Source: Gloeopeniophorella convolvens
Taxonomy: Eukaryota > Basidiomycota > Agaricomycetes > Russulales
Direction: 5' to 3'
NCBI GenBank assembly: GCA_022496205.1
Contig: WTXD01000015.1
Location: 62,001-126,000 of the forward strand
DNA: 64,000 bases
Part shown: piece after piece, positions 48,671 to 61,830 of the stretch
How the letters are laid out: each line of letters begins with the position of its first letter
Numbering within the stretch: position 1 is the stretch's first letter
Made by a program: the position numbers and the translations under genes
The notes under the pieces: generated by a model
Told to the model about the DNA's origin: nothing
Seen by the model: only the letters and a program-made list of their open reading frames with translations
The model's database searches: none

Positions 48671-51600
48671 ATGCTTCGAATATGTAGGGCTGAAGATGGA
48701 GAAGTATTTCATGTGCGTTCCTATGACGTACCCGAGACCTGCGCTAATAGGAGATGCAGACTAATGCCACACTTTGGGATGTAGAGAGGTACTGCGGCGG
48801 CGGGTATCGGTGCGTTCATGTTCACTGAACATATTTCAGGCACGGAAGCCTCGAGGCCTTCCTTCACAAGGAGATTGGGGTTGAGGAGGATGCAATCCTA
48901 GCATACCTGTCGGACGGGCGGAGATTGAGGACGGACAACGTGCGGGACCTCGCGGGGGCGCAAGACCAGGTAGGTTCTCTATTCGCCCGTACCTTCGTCA
49001 TCACTTGCCTTGACCTGTCACCCTATCCAAACAAACCCGGTCATTGACTTCCCCCATCATCATCGTTCCCATCCTCTACTGTGCTGACATGAGGGCAGTC
49101 CATCTTCGTGTTCAACAAGTACTATTTGGACGAAGACATTAATGAAGTGATCAAGCTTCTTCACTTGCAGCCACCATTACAACCACCAGTTGAAGGTAAG
49201 CATGTGTTTCTGCTCATTGGTGACGTGCGTAACCCCTCGGAAGAAACAATCACTGCGACTCCGCCGTTTAGACCCTCTCAACTGGGCGCTTCTTACCACC
49301 GAGCGGCCCAAGCACACCAGCAATCGATTAGCCACATCTTGGACTCTCTTCGTTATCAGCAGAGCTCTCTGCGGATTGCGTCTACCGCCCTCGACCTCAA
49401 TGTGCTCAACGTCGCCGATGTGTTCGAGGGCGTTGCTGCGGGAGCGCATCGCGAGCTCAGCAAACAAGCTACGCTCATTGCCAGCGTTGACGCCGACCTC
49501 GAAATGGCCTCGCGCGTCCAGATACATCGCGAGTTCATGTCCTCCGCAGTGCAGAGGGCGATGGATGCGGGTAGCAAAGCCCGCACACTCGGGGATTACG
49601 TTTCCAACGAGAAGATGCGCCAGGTGGCCGATGCGTGTAGGAGAACCCACGGTAAGTGAATTCTAAGGCATGAAAGCCCGCTTACTCATCTTAACGCAGG
49701 AGAGCTACTGGACCGCTTCCACCAGGTTGAGGAGACTATGAAGCGCCTTTCTGACGGCGCAGCCGAAGTGAGGCAAAGCCTCTCCGATACCAGGTGCGTA
49801 TAAAGGTTGAAGTTGTGCCGCTCTCATCAAACCATGGACAGGCTCCTAGACGATGCGGAGACATTGGATCAGTCGTCACAGGAGATGCTCAACAGAGTGT
49901 CAGACGCTGTATCAGCTCTCGAAGGTAAATCCCGAGCGCTTCCGTTGCTACTTTGCTTCATTTCCATCCAGCTCCAGTTGTAGACACGGAGGGCTTTCTT
50001 CAAGGTAAGAATGTCGCCCAATGCGATCACACACCAGTCGAACCTGTTGTAGATCTCCGCCAGTTGGATACATCGATCAGGAACAACGTGTCATCTATCA
50101 CAGAGCTGAAGGTATTACTCCGACAATTCGCACGTCAGTCGTCTCACATGTTGCCTTAGAACACTTTCACGGAACAATATTTGCGTGCCCTTCGACAAAT
50201 TAGCACTCTTAACAATGATTTGGTTGCGCTTCCTGCCGATTTGACAGCGCTCCAAGTCAGTTTCAGGACTAAGAACGCGTTCCCTCATATCCAACGGCTC
50301 CACAACCTGATCTATGCATATGGCGCTACGGTCGTAGAGATTGTTCGTCGGAAAGAGTTCGGTAGGCACCTTCATCTGTGTCTTTGAGGACGACCTTCTA
50401 ATTCTCGATCTACAGCGAGATTCTTCTATCAGAGATGCCAGGTCATCTTGGAGGTTATGGCGAAGCTCTCGTGGGTGTCTGTCGTCGACTGATTGAATGC
50501 ACCCTACTCATGCCCCGCTCAGAGCCGCCGAGCGCAAGCGCCGCCAGATGTATCGCGGCGAAGTGCATGGCCAGCTTCCATTCGACCCGAAGGGTATGGA
50601 TGATGCGGTCCCTGCTGTCGACTTTTCTCCGTCCGGGGGCAGGGAAGCTGACAATGTCTATACCCTGGAAAGATCTGATATTAGCAGTACGTGCTGGGTC
50701 TGTTCTAATGGACCACCCAAATGACCCTGCTCCCTGGTCAGGTTTGCTGCGAATACTGGAAGATCTGGAGCGATATGTACTGTCGATGAAGGACAATAGC
50801 ACCGCCCTAGCGAATGTCCGGGAGACGCGAGCAAATCTTGAGAGACTGGTCAACAAGATGGACACTCTCGAGTCAGGCTTCGACCGCATTGCGGAACGAT
50901 CATGTACGTTGTTTGTAACTGCTATTCCAAACTCCCGGAGTACATTTGCTGACCAGTCGTGTTTAGTGCTTTCATCGTCCCGCTTGGCGTTGTCGCGAAG
51001 ACGTCGTAAATATGCCTCCAGTTCATTCAGAATGCCCTCACCCACATGGTTCATTTTCGCAGTATCCGACGCAGACGAACATGCATTCCACGAACTTGCA
51101 GAGAACTTGCGAGAGCTCGAGGAGAAGAAAGCCGATAGTGAAGCTTTGTTCAACGAAGAACGCCGTGCACTGAAGGCCGACATCACCCGTCTCAAGGAGC
51201 AGCTCCAGTCCTCTAGCGGAGAACATGAGTACACCGAACGGCTCGAGCGAGAGCTCCACCAGGCACGCGCACAAATAGAGAGCGAAACTACAGCCCGTCG
51301 TATCGTGGAGGAGCGACATCGAGACCTCCTCTCCAACGTCGAGCGACAACGGCAAGAGCTGAGCGACGCTCTCGCAGAAGCAACAGGGCAGACCAAAGCC
51401 GCCGAAATACTGCGGCAGCAATTATCTCAAGCTCGTGAAGAAGCAGAGGAGATCAGGGCTCTGGAAGCGCGGAATGCCACGAAGATCACTAAACTCTTGC
51501 GAGATCAGGACGAGACCCTTCGGAATCTCAAGGAAGCCCGCGCTCGCGGCGAGAACCTTGAGGCCCAGGTCGACACTATGTGCAAGGAACGTGCCGACAT

Positions 51601-53636
51601 GAAGCGCGCCCTAGAAGATGCCAGTGACGACAAGGACCGCCTCTTGCGCGCGCAGGCCAGCGAGCACGACAGACAGATGCGCGACTACGTTGCCGAGGCG
51701 GACGGAGACCGGGCCGTGCTGGAGCACCAGTTCTATGAGCTCCGGGCCGAGGTGGAGGACCTGGAGCGCCAGCTCAAAGAGGCCTCTGCGCAGGTCGAGA
51801 TGAAGGAAGCGGACGCCGTGGGCCTCCGGGAGGAGCTCCAGCGCGTGGAATGCGAACTTCGGGAGGCACAACACGTGGAGAACATACTCCGGGAAGATAT
51901 CCGCGCGGGCCGTACCTCACAGTCCGACTTTGAACACAAGGTGGAGGCGGCCGATCGGCTCGTCGCTCAGTTATTGGAGACGTCCATTGCGTACCGCACC
52001 GCACATTTCAAGGCTCTCAACCTCGCGCAAGCTGCTGTGTCCCATCCTTCAGTGTCAAAGTCAATTGGACAGCTCGCCGAATCGCACATTTTCCAGACGA
52101 ACGCCAGGCACGCCACCATCGGCCCGCTGGATGAACCATCGCCCGTCGACCCTTCGGACCCTGCTGGTGCGGTCGAGATCCTACGCTCCTTCGACCATGA
52201 TCATTTCCTGGAGGTGATTGGCAAGACTGGTTCCACCATTCGTAAATGGCAGAAGCAATGCAAGGAGTACCGCGAGCGTGCAAAGGGCAAGATCTCATTC
52301 CGCAACTTTGCCAAAGGCGACCTAGCACTCTTCTTGCCAACACGCAATTCAGTATCGAAGCCTTGGGCCGCATTCAACGGTGCGTGATATCTACTCCTTC
52401 TCTTTTCTCGGTCTAGATTGCCATCGCGCATCTGGATGAGCCTCTTGTTTCAATTTGTATCCCTGGCGCGAATGCCGTACTGACGCCGAATACTACCCGC
52501 CAGTCTCGTTCCCGCATTACTTCCTCCAAGCAACTGGACACCTGGCAGAGCAGCTGAAGACGCGCGAGTGGATAGTCGCAAGAATCACATCAATCGCCGA
52601 ACGAGTAGTTGATCCGAAGGTACATGGACCGACATTAATTTTCGATGCTACTATGAATGACCTTGTCTTCCTTACTACATAGGATCCTAGCAGCAATCCG
52701 TACGGCCTTGGCGATGGCGTAAAGTACTACATGCTAGAGGTCGAAGACTGGACCCAGCCCACAGCGACGAAACGCCGACCGGCTTCGAAGAAGGCGGCCT
52801 CCATTGTGGCGGAGCCGAAAGAAGACCTACCAGCCCCTTTGCCCGCGCCGCCTGAGAATGAAGTCGAGGAGGCCTTCAATCCAACACGCGCCCCCAACTC
52901 TCGGCTCTTCCCCTCGCGGACGCGATCTAATTCGACACCGAGCGCGGGCCCCTCCTCGCTCTCGCGGCTTCTAGCCCAGGCTCCTCCGGCATCGGAAGCA
53001 CCGCCACTTGATCCGATCCCGTCCTCGCCAGCTCCAATCGTCACGCCCGCGCGTACGCCGTCGCCCCAGCCACCACCAGTCCCGTCCTCGCTAGCCTCGT
53101 CCTTGCCCGCAACTGCTCCTACGGGAAGGCCACACCCAGCACACCCCTCGTCCCCACTGCGTCCAGGTTCGCGTGCCTCCCGGCTCTCAACATCGTCTCG
53201 CATCTCGGCACCACGGCTACCGGGATTCGGCGGCACGGGTGGCAGCGCGGCCAAGGCCGTCCCTACCACCGCTTTGACCGCGGCACCCGCTCTGGACGAG
53301 ACCAGCGGGGCGGCAGCGCCTAGCTCGACGGCCACATCGACCCCTTCCCCCGCAGACTCCGCAGGCGAAGGAATGGCGGGCCTTCTTGCGCGCAGGCGCA
53401 CGACTTCGTACCACATTCCCACTACTGGCTCGCCGCTCGCCGCTCCAGTGCCACGACAGATGGCCCCACCTGCCGGTGCGTTCGCTAGCCTGGCCAGTTG
53501 GAGCACATCGTTCTCGCGCCGCCGCAAGCCCGACGCTGCTTCTTCTTCTGAGGCCTCTGCGCCTGCCCAGCCTGGTGCGAAGCAGGACACCGCGGCCGAG
53601 CAGGCTGATGCGCGGAAGATATTGCAGCGTTTCTAG
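48671..53636 (+). CDS. ATG11: Autophagy-related protein 11 (selective autophagy scaffold)
   Basis: Seventeen exons: 48671-48712, 48760-48788, 48840-48969, 49099-49195, 49244-49651, 49700-49793, 49842-49924, 49972-50004, 50038-50111, 50160-50361, 50416-50470, 50523-50686, 50742-50903, 50967-51005, 51063-52379, 52504-52619 and 52683-53636, about 1332 residues. A ubiquitin-like N-terminus (SDGRRLR, FVFNKYYLDED) leads into helical bundles. A coiled coil of some 300 residues fills exon 15. The ATG11 C-terminal domain follows (KISFRNFAKGDLALFLPTRN, PWAAFN, FPHYFLQ). A Pro/Ser/Ala-rich tail of about 250 residues ends the protein. ATG11 links cargo receptors to the Atg1 kinase at the forming autophagosome. 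Exon 14 is uncertain: another frame there reads AFIVPLGVVAK but then meets a stop. Confidence 0.8.
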
Positions 53637-55652
53637 AGCGGCGACTCACATTTACGCGCACCCGCCGCGGGTGCAGTGTCATCGACGTGGGCTGAGGGGG
53701 CGCTCCCCTTTCGATCGCGCGCGGGGTATGCACCTCGCGTTGGGCGTGGCGCAGGGCCAAGTATTAGACAGGAACCGCTTCTCCTGCTCGTGGATTCCCC
53801 GGCATAATGCTATCATAGCATCGCGTTAATTAAACCTGTTGCAAATTCTCATGGAATGAGGGATCTCGTGAATGACCTGCGCTATCTGGGCCCACCTCTC
53901 TGGGCATGCCAGCGGTAGTTCCCGCAGGAAGATAGCCAAGTACGGCAGCCACGATGTGTAAGAGATGTGCAGTGTAGACGCGCAGGGTTGATCGTGGCGT
54001 ATCAGTAAGGGAGCGATTTCGAGTTGGTCGTTCGAAAGGTTGTTCGTAACGTAACGCGCAGGCGTAGGCGATGATATAGTGGCGGAGACTCCCGCGCAAG
54101 AAGTGCCTGGAAGCGCCCCGGTGATAGCTGCTGCAGCGCAGCAAACGAAGCTGATACGCTTGAGAGAATGTGCCTACAGCTTGGCCAAGAGAAGCTTGGT
54201 CCACGTGCAACGTCGACTGCTTCGATTCTGATGCTGGCATAATGTGCCAGGCTCGGACGGGGAGCACGGGCTGAATGGAACTTAGAAGCACAGGTGGGCG
54301 CCAGACGGTGCGCGAGTCTGTCCACGACGCGGGTGGTTACAGGGCAATGCACTGCGAGGATGAGGCGGTCTGCTGTTGTTGCCAGGCAAGGCTACATAGA
54401 ATTGGCGATGCGGGGATGGTACCGCGGGGCCCCGGGAGTGGGCGCGGGGAATACTCGGTAACGACGTCAGCGCCGTGCCCAACTACGACGAGGAAAGTGA
54501 CCCGCGGGGAATCACTCGGGGTGGGGGCGCGGGGAAATAGGTAAAGGTCCGCGCCCCCGCACCAGACCGCACCCCACCAAGGGGCGATCTGGATTATTCC
54601 TCTAGCCACGAGGGGTGTTCCGAGCCGCTCCGAATCGCTCACGCGCGTGTTCTTGCAAAAAATCGCAAGACTGCGCTCCGGCTCCGGAAGAACGCCTCAT
54701 GCGGGTAACACGAGGTAGCGCGGCAGCTCTGGGACATTTGGAGCTTATCAACCGGTGGGAAAGCCTTGGAATTGTGTCCGGGCATCAGTGGAGCCGTGAC
54801 GCGTGAAGGACTGCCGCTGAGGCCAGAGAGGACCAGAGGCAAGGCACAATTGCTTGAACTTGAAGCTGGGTGGGATCCGGGAGCGGCCGCGGCCGGCGCC
54901 AGCCTCGAGCTGCGGCGGCGCTCCGGCCAGCCAGGTCTTAGCCAACTGGTCCCATCACGGTCTCAAACGTCGAAGCCTCATGAAAGACCCGAGACGATCG
55001 GTGCCTCCTCCAATGCGAATACTGGGCAGCGTTCTCATCGAAAGGCACGTCGGCGGCCTCTCACCCCAACGCCACCTATCGCGCAGAAGTCGGGGAAACA
55101 GGGCGTAAGCGGACCCTCAGGGGCGCACTCGCATATTTCTTGGGGGTATACAGAGAAAGTACGAGATACTGACGCCACAGCAGCGACTCGCTCGGAGTCC
55201 AGCTGTGCTCACCGTCATGGGTGCCGGCGAGGTCGCGAGGAAGGCAGTCTGAAGCCAATTGCCACCGCGGCGAAGGGATGGAGAGTGACTGAGAGGTGTC
55301 TATCAAAACTGATTGACGCTATACGACAAGACAGCGAGAATTCGAAGTCTTGGCCGGCAACCTACGCAGTCTCAATCGGACACTCTGCCCGCGGAATCGC
55401 TCTCGAGACTCGCTCTGGTCGCCTCCCACTGCTTGGCTTGCGTATCACCGTGCATGTGATCATCGCAGACGGGCAACGAAGGGCACCCAACTCAGGGTAC
55501 GGGCTGGTACGGGGCTGTGGAGAGCCAATGGAGAGTGCGGGGTAAATGTCGGGAGGAGAAACTCTGGAGAAACCGAGCAGTCGGTTACCCGATCGTCTCG
55601 GCGCGCTATGCGCAATATGCCAGTGCAAGATCTCCCCCAGAGAACTTCCAAA
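53637..55652. other. Intergenic between ATG11 and transporter E
   Basis: No supported gene. A 259-codon plus ORF (54766-55545) has no recognisable motif and shows none of the intron pattern of its neighbours. A 153-codon minus ORF (53830-54291) is equally unsupported. Confidence 0.45.
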
Positions 55653-55660
55653 CTATAAAT
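55653..55660 (+). promoter_or_regulatory. TATA box of sugar transporter E
   Basis: CTATAAAT lies about 75 bp before the ATG at 55733. Confidence 0.6.
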
Positions 55661-55732
55661 GCAACAAGTTTCTGAGCTTCGTTTCTCTACCTTCAGCTTC
55701 TGTAGGCCCCTTCCTCCTTTGGTCTCACATTC

Positions 55733-57701
55733 ATGGGTGCAGGTGCAGTCGCCGTCTCTGGCAGCCATGCCGGATATCATAACCTCATCGACCCGAACAG
55801 AAGGTGGTACAACAACAGACGGTTCGCTCGCACCATTCTATCTTACTACAGAGCTCACGCTGACGACGATGCTTTTCTAGGTTAATTGCTCTTCATGGCT
55901 GGATCTTCCTGCTCCTCATCACATCTTCCACCAACGGATACGATGGTTCCATGATGAACGCGCTCCAATCCGAGGCCACCTGGAATGCGTACTTCAACCA
56001 CCCCCATGGTGGTAAGCTTGGTCTCCTGAATGCCATCCAAGTTCGTATTTTCGTAATCTTGAATGGTACCATGGCGCGCACTAACCTGCCTTTAGAACAT
56101 CGGTTCCCTGGCTGCGTATCCCTTCGCGCCCTACCTTTCGGATGGCATTGGTCGTCGCCGCACCGTCGCCCTTGGAGCTTTCATCATGTTGATCGCGACT
56201 GCCATTCAGACTGCAGCTCGCTCCGTCGGCATGTTCATTGGTGCACGGTTAGTTTTTCTATTATTCCGCCCATTCAATCGACTCCAACTCAACTTCAACT
56301 GCCATTTGGGGTCTAGCTTCCTCATCGGTTTCGGTCTTACGTTCGCTGCCAACGCCGCGCCCATGCTTGTCACCGAGGTTTCCTACCCGCTCTACCGCGC
56401 TACGCTCACATCCATGTACAACTCCCTCTGGTATTCCGGCGCCATCATGTTAGTCTTAATTTACTTTTCCCGCGCCACCCCGACTGACAGGCGCCCAGCG
56501 CCGCATGGTCAACTTTTGGTACCGAGTACATGAGACACTCGACTTGGTCATGGCGTCTTCCCTCGCTCTTCCAGGGTCTCCCCTCACTCGCTCAAATCTT
56601 CCTGATCTGGTTCGTTCCTGAGTCGCCTCGTTGGCTCGTCAACAAGGGCCGCGACGCGGAGGCTATCCAGGTCCTCGCTTACTACCACGCGGACGGCAAT
56701 GAGTAAGCATTCTTGTTGTCCGTTCGGCAGGCAGTCAATAACATCTTCCACAGCCAGGATCCTCTGGTCATCTACGAGTACGAGGAGATCAGGGCCGCTC
56801 TCGAGCTCGACCGTGCCGCCAATACCAACGTCGGCTGGAAGTCCCTCTTCACCACCCCCGGCAACCGCAGGCGTCTGCGGATCATTGTTGCCATTGCTTG
56901 GTTCTCGCAGTGGTCCGGTAACGGTTTGGTCTCGTACTATCTCACCAAGGTTCTCAACAACATTGGCATCACCAGTCCGACCATCCAGCTCCTGATCAAT
57001 GGTATCCTCCAAATCTGGAACTTGTGCTGGGCTATCTACGCCTCGACTCTCGTCGAGAGGGTTGGCCGTCGTACCCTCTTCCTTACTTCGACTACCGGCA
57101 TGCTTCTCTTCTTCACCCTTCAAACCATCATGACGGCCCGCTACCTCGACACCCTCAACGAGCAGTATGGTCACGCCGTCATTGCGTTCATCTTCCTGTT
57201 CTATGCCTCTTACGAGTATGCGCGCTTCCTCGTATTGCCTTCCTGCCCAGTGCTAAATATCTCTCTACAGTCTTGCGTTCACGCCCCTGATTGTGTCGTA
57301 CACTGTTGAGATTCTTCCCTACCCGCTCCGTGCCAAGGGCTTCACTATCTTCAACTTCACGATCTCCTGCGCTCTCATCTTCAACCAGTATATCAACCCG
57401 ATTGCCCTGGACCACATCTCGTGGAAGTACTATGTGCGTCTACTTCCTTGCACCTCGCTATGGTATTGTAGGCTGATCGTATGACACCAAGATCGTCTAC
57501 TGCTGCTGGCTCGCTTTCGAGTGGGTCTTCCTCTACTTCTTCATTGTCGAGACGAAGGGTCTCTCCCTCGAGGAGACCGCCGCACTCTTCGATGGTGAGG
57601 ATGTCGCGACAGAGAAGATCCAGCAACATGCTATCCGGCAGGCCGGTGCCGTCGTCGACGAGAAGGACTCTGCATCGGCCGACTTCCACGATAAGGCATA
57701 A
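55733..57701 (+). CDS. MFS sugar transporter E
   Basis: Exons 55733-55821, 55881-56040, 56096-56247, 56317-56448, 56499-56702, 56754-57215, 57271-57433 and 57492-57701 give 523 residues. It has the intron set of A and B (no split first helix), but the exon 5 and 6 lengths (204 and 462 nt) of C and D. It is therefore the best guess for the copy closest to the ancestral layout of the C/D lineage. Signatures DGIGRR, PESPRW, QWSGNGLVSYY, VERVGRR and ETKGLSLEE are intact. Codons are strongly C-ending (CTC, ATC, GTC), more so than in the other copies, which suggests higher expression. Substrate unknown; plasma membrane sugar import is inferred. Confidence 0.9.
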
Positions 57702-58656
57702 ACGCACATCGAGTGACACCTTTCTCCTTTATCGTACATTCCCTGTTTCTACGATGTCCGCGGCTGCCGACTCGGAGGCGCTGCATGTGCCATGATGTAT
57801 TATTATGTATTGGATTCTCCCCACTGCTCATAGGGCGCATGCGCTGGGTACTACTCATCTCTTCGCAAATAAAACACGAGAAACGCATGTCTTAGTGTGA
57901 GGCGACCTTAAGTAGCGAGCAAAGAGCGCGAGGAAGCAAATTTGCGGTAAACATACCGTGCTCGGGAACGCATCCTCATGAGCGCTCTGACGGTTTTATG
58001 CAAGGTTCATGAGACGCCCAACTCTACAGTAAAGCGTGAGATATTGCTATGTACTTCTTGACGCAAGCACTGAAAGTACGAGCGAGAATGATGCGCGACC
58101 ACTGGTCATAAGACGAGTCCCGCAATCACAAGGCAAGTGATGAACGTTATAGAAGTGCCGAGGCACGAGTCTGGTTTCGCGGGCAATACAGAAGACTCCG
58201 GCAGAGACTTAAACCCTTCGTTCGTGAATCTCATCAATCAGATGGGGCCGCAAAAGACGCAAAAGCTCCCGGTGTGATATGGAATGGAGCACCACAACGG
58301 CATGACCTTTCCGACTGTGATCCTTATGGGTAACAGGGACAGGTAGCGCTGGGCTGAGATTGACGCGTATATTGGCGCCAGGCTCACTCGGTCAGGTCAA
58401 GTGTCCAGGCACCTTCGCAGAGACCGGGCTGCTAAACAATACATGCGTGGGTAGATTGACCCGCAGGTGGACTGCGACAGCGGGGGCCTAGGGCCGACAG
58501 GAATTTTCGTAGGGCTATCCCAGCCGTAGCGCACGCCGAGAGATACGGGGGGACGGGTGTCGCAGATGCCGAGGGGTTTTCGATGTGGCGAGGGATGCTG
58601 GGAGTGTGGGTACGGCGCGTCTAAGGGTACTCTAACTTACAAGTGCGCGAGCACTA
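57702..58656. other. Convergent intergenic region between transporter E and RPB10
   Basis: No ORF worth calling and no obvious repeat. Confidence 0.5.
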
Positions 58657-59051
58657 TCATGCAGCATGCCCTCGGTCTCTCGTCCGCTCCATTGCTATAG
58701 CATACGGGCCAGGAATTCAGGAGAGGAGACAAAGACAGAGCAAATGAGGACGCACGGTTGTATTGAAGGAGTTTTTCAATGAGGTCTACGTGCGTGAGGA
58801 CCATGCGGCGGCAGCAGTATCGTTTGAGTTGAAGTTCGTCCAACGCCTCACTGTGTGTAAGAATGTAAGGGTGAACCGGACACGGGTGTTAGTGACGAAC
58901 CCTTCGCTCATGTCTTTCGCGAGGAGCTCCAGGTAAGCGTTCCATTTGTCTCCGATGACTTTGCCACACGAGAAGCAACGAACGGGGATGATCTGGCGAA
59001 GAGAACCGTTCAATTACGGCGGCATATTAACAAAGTACATGAACGCACCAT
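58657..59051 (-). CDS. RPB10: RNA polymerases I, II and III shared subunit RPABC5
   Basis: Exons 59051-59049, 58992-58901, 58850-58756 and 58694-58657 give 75 residues. The first coding exon is just the ATG, followed at once by a GTGCGT donor; the protein then continues [11 protein letters not shown]. The zinc ligands are Cys7, Cys10, Cys44 and Cys45 (RYCCRR), and [13 protein letters not shown] is conserved. The protein is a small zinc-binding subunit needed for assembly of all three nuclear RNA polymerases. The last exon was chosen because YNPMERTRD matches the YNP ending of fungal RPB10 and keeps frame; a later acceptor at TGATAG would give LLAHL instead. Divergent from the DUF4436 gene. 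Confidence 0.9.
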
Positions 59052-60154
59052 TTGGAACAAGAGAGAAACCTCGCCACGCTTGTCTGCGCAATATCTGGGA
59101 CTCAAAGGCAACGGACGCGGCGGGACAGTCGACTTGCGGTCAACAGAGTTTGTTATGTAATTTGCTTACTCAGCCTCGCTCAGACGGGGGCTCTCGGGCC
59201 GGGGATATCCATATCATTCCTTGCTCCACTCCGACTCGCAGCCTCCGCGGTCGTTGTTGCTATCGACCCTAGCCGCAGTACTGGCTGGCAATGCAAACGC
59301 TGACAGTAGCTTCAGTTCTATATTTGGTACCATTTGAATCTCTTTGCAGAAGGCTCCACAAAAAGTCTTCACATTGCCGTTTCCGTGGTGTAAATGCTGT
59401 GACCCGTCAATAGGGGGCGTTCTCCGGCCACCTTCCACGTTCCACTTGGTCGTCACCTTCGCCATGATGTGGCGTCCAGCAAGGCTACTGCCCCTTTGTC
59501 TTCGCTCGTGTCCCATTCTTCATGATATCGCACGTGTTCTCCGTACTATAGCTCTATCAGACAACACTCTGAACCGCCCCACCATTCCCCTTGCACCCTT
59601 GTGCTCTGGCTGCGGTGATTGAGTCTCGATCGTGGAACTTTCGAGGTCAGTGCCATACACCCTACGACCCCTGACTTTGATCGAAATGGACCTTGATACG
59701 AGCTGCTGCAGGGAAGTGACGACAGTGCGGTTTCGGAGTCGGTCGAATCCATAGACTTTTGTCTCCGCCACCCGCGCTCGAACCTTCATAGGGTTGCCGG
59801 CGGGTAAGAAGCTAGGGCGACGCGACGAGACCAACCTCGGGATATGCTGCGCACGTCAAGGCAGGCATGCGTTGAGGCTGCTGTGATGTTGATTCGGCAA
59901 CGCGGTGAAAACGAGCAAAGCGGTGCTATGAAGTCATTCCAAAGGCTGACGGGGATGAAATCTGCTCGAGAGACTGATCTGGCTAGGCGCACTGGCGATG
60001 TAGTGGTCTCATGCGCCTTATAGACGCCAGGGAATGAACGATCGATGCATGTATGATACTCGTGGCGAACATTCCGCGCACTAATGGCCTCGCATAAAGG
60101 TGAATGCCCCTCCTGCGCCAGCATCCTCGCCATTCCACTAGCAGCAACGGAGTT
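59052..60154. other. Divergent intergenic region between RPB10 and the DUF4436 gene
   Basis: 1.1 kb with short ORFs only, no motif recognised. Confidence 0.5.
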
Positions 60155-61635
60155 ATGGATACACCTCCGCTCCGCTTCCCAACTCCAGCAACACCTATTC
60201 CCCCAAACACCATGGCTCTCCCTTGGGACTCTACATCCTCCTACAGGAACAGGTTCAACTCCACCCCTCTATGGATAGTGTGCTGCCTGTTTGCAGCTAC
60301 CACGATGCTTTGCGCCAGCATTGCTACAGGATGGAGTCTCCGTGTATTGGACCTCAAAGCATCGTTGCCGAGACCTTCCGCCGGGCGGAATGTTTGGTTC
60401 GAACTCGATTTGATCAGCCTGGACCCCTTGCAGAATGTTGCTACATTCGACTGGTGGATTGTTGGCGACGACTGCCTTACTGATACTGCGGGAAGGGGAA
60501 CGCAGGCAGTGTGTCCCGTTGTCAATATATTCATCAATCCGTGCGTATGCTCTCCGCTGCTCGCACGTCTTCTGTGCTCACGTAGGTGCCCGGCTCTCAG
60601 AAATGAGTTCCTTAGCTCTCCTGGAGCTCAAAATATCGCTTCCGATGCCTCACCTCGGCCAATCTTCCAGCACAACGCTACCGGGTCTACCTTGAGCGGC
60701 AATATCACTCGACCATCGTTCCGCACGCAGCTAGAAGTCCACTCTGTCTCAGCTCGTTCGCGCGTGTATGCAGTCGACTATCCGTTCGACAGGTTCGTGC
60801 TCATCAGGTGGTATCCATGTCTGTGACAATGACTTCGGTATAACCTTAGGTATTACACCATCGCCTCGATATTTGCACAGACCAACGACACAGGGACGCC
60901 AGTAGGCGCCTGGGTCTCCAGCTTGTCGGGGAATGCATTGTGAGTTCGACTCAGTGTAATGAAAGGCGTCCTGCAAACGGCCTGTGTGACATCCAGCGGG
61001 TTCATTGCGCAATTAGGGAACGTCAACACGGATGTCAACAATGTGACGTCCAACAGTTTCCTGCTTAAACGAGCTCTGCCCGTCAAGATCTACGTGATCA
61101 CAATTGTAGTCGGGATGTGTGCGTTTTCATGCTTACCTCTGTATCCACCATTGAACGATTCTGCTCAGGGCTAATCAGTCTTAGCTTGATGGTATGCGCC
61201 ATGAAGGCTGTGATCTTTCGATACCAGGTCGAAGCTTCTGTGCTGGTGTTGCCTGTTGGGACAATGATCGCCTTCGCCCAGCTGCGTGGATCTATGCCCA
61301 ATGCGCCGTCGGGTTTTGGTACGCATCATAGTCCTGATAATGTTCCTATTCTTGCGACTGAAGACTGCCTCCACTATATCTGAAGGAACCAATATAGACC
61401 TCGTCGGCGCGCTGCCGACATACGTATGCTTGGTCTTCACAGTGCGTCCCTGCTACTCTGTCCTCGAATTCTTATGGACAGCAACCTTTAGGCCGTCATC
61501 TCTCTGGTAAACTTCGTAGTAAAGTCCAGTCAGAAAGATGCGCCTCCATCGCCCAATGCAGCCACAGCGATGACACCCAGTCGTGACGTTGAGCGCCAGA
61601 TCCCGCTGCCGGGGTTGCAGAGGTCGTCAAAATGA
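60155..61635 (+). CDS. DUF4436-type membrane protein
   Basis: Exons 60155-60540, 60601-60792, 60850-60939, 60997-61118, 61169-61318, 61386-61441 and 61492-61635 give 379 residues. One membrane helix lies near the N-terminus (LWIVCCLFAATTMLCASI). A large outer-side domain follows, with DWWIVGDDC, CPVVNIF and YPFDRYYT. Three hydrophobic segments and an LRGSMPNAPSGFG loop come after it, the pattern I associate with the fungal and bacterial DUF4436 family. Function is unknown. A start at 60212 in the same frame is possible and would remove 19 Pro-rich residues. Exon 4 uses the AG at 60996; the nearer AG at 60965 would shift the frame. The tail is cytosolic and hydrophilic. Confidence 0.7.
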
Positions 61636-61830
61636 TGCATTTTTTCCAGTCAATGTGCCTGTGTTACTGATACTATGGCTCGAACCGACACCCCAATATA
61701 CATACATAGACCTGCGTGTTGATCATGCGACCTCATATCTTTATAGGCCGGTGGCCACCTGTATCGTAACGTCAAACGCTGTATGCATTAGGCCCATAGA
61801 GTAGAGTACGTCGATCGTATGTATAACAGA

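Noticed and set aside
52727..53590. 287-codon antisense ORF over the ATG11 tail
   Set aside because: It mirrors a low-complexity Pro/Ser/Ala coding exon and has no independent motif.
54766..55545. 259-codon plus ORF between ATG11 and transporter E
   Set aside because: No recognisable domain, no splice structure, GC-rich spacer, and it ends just upstream of the transporter promoter. Kept only as a weak possibility.
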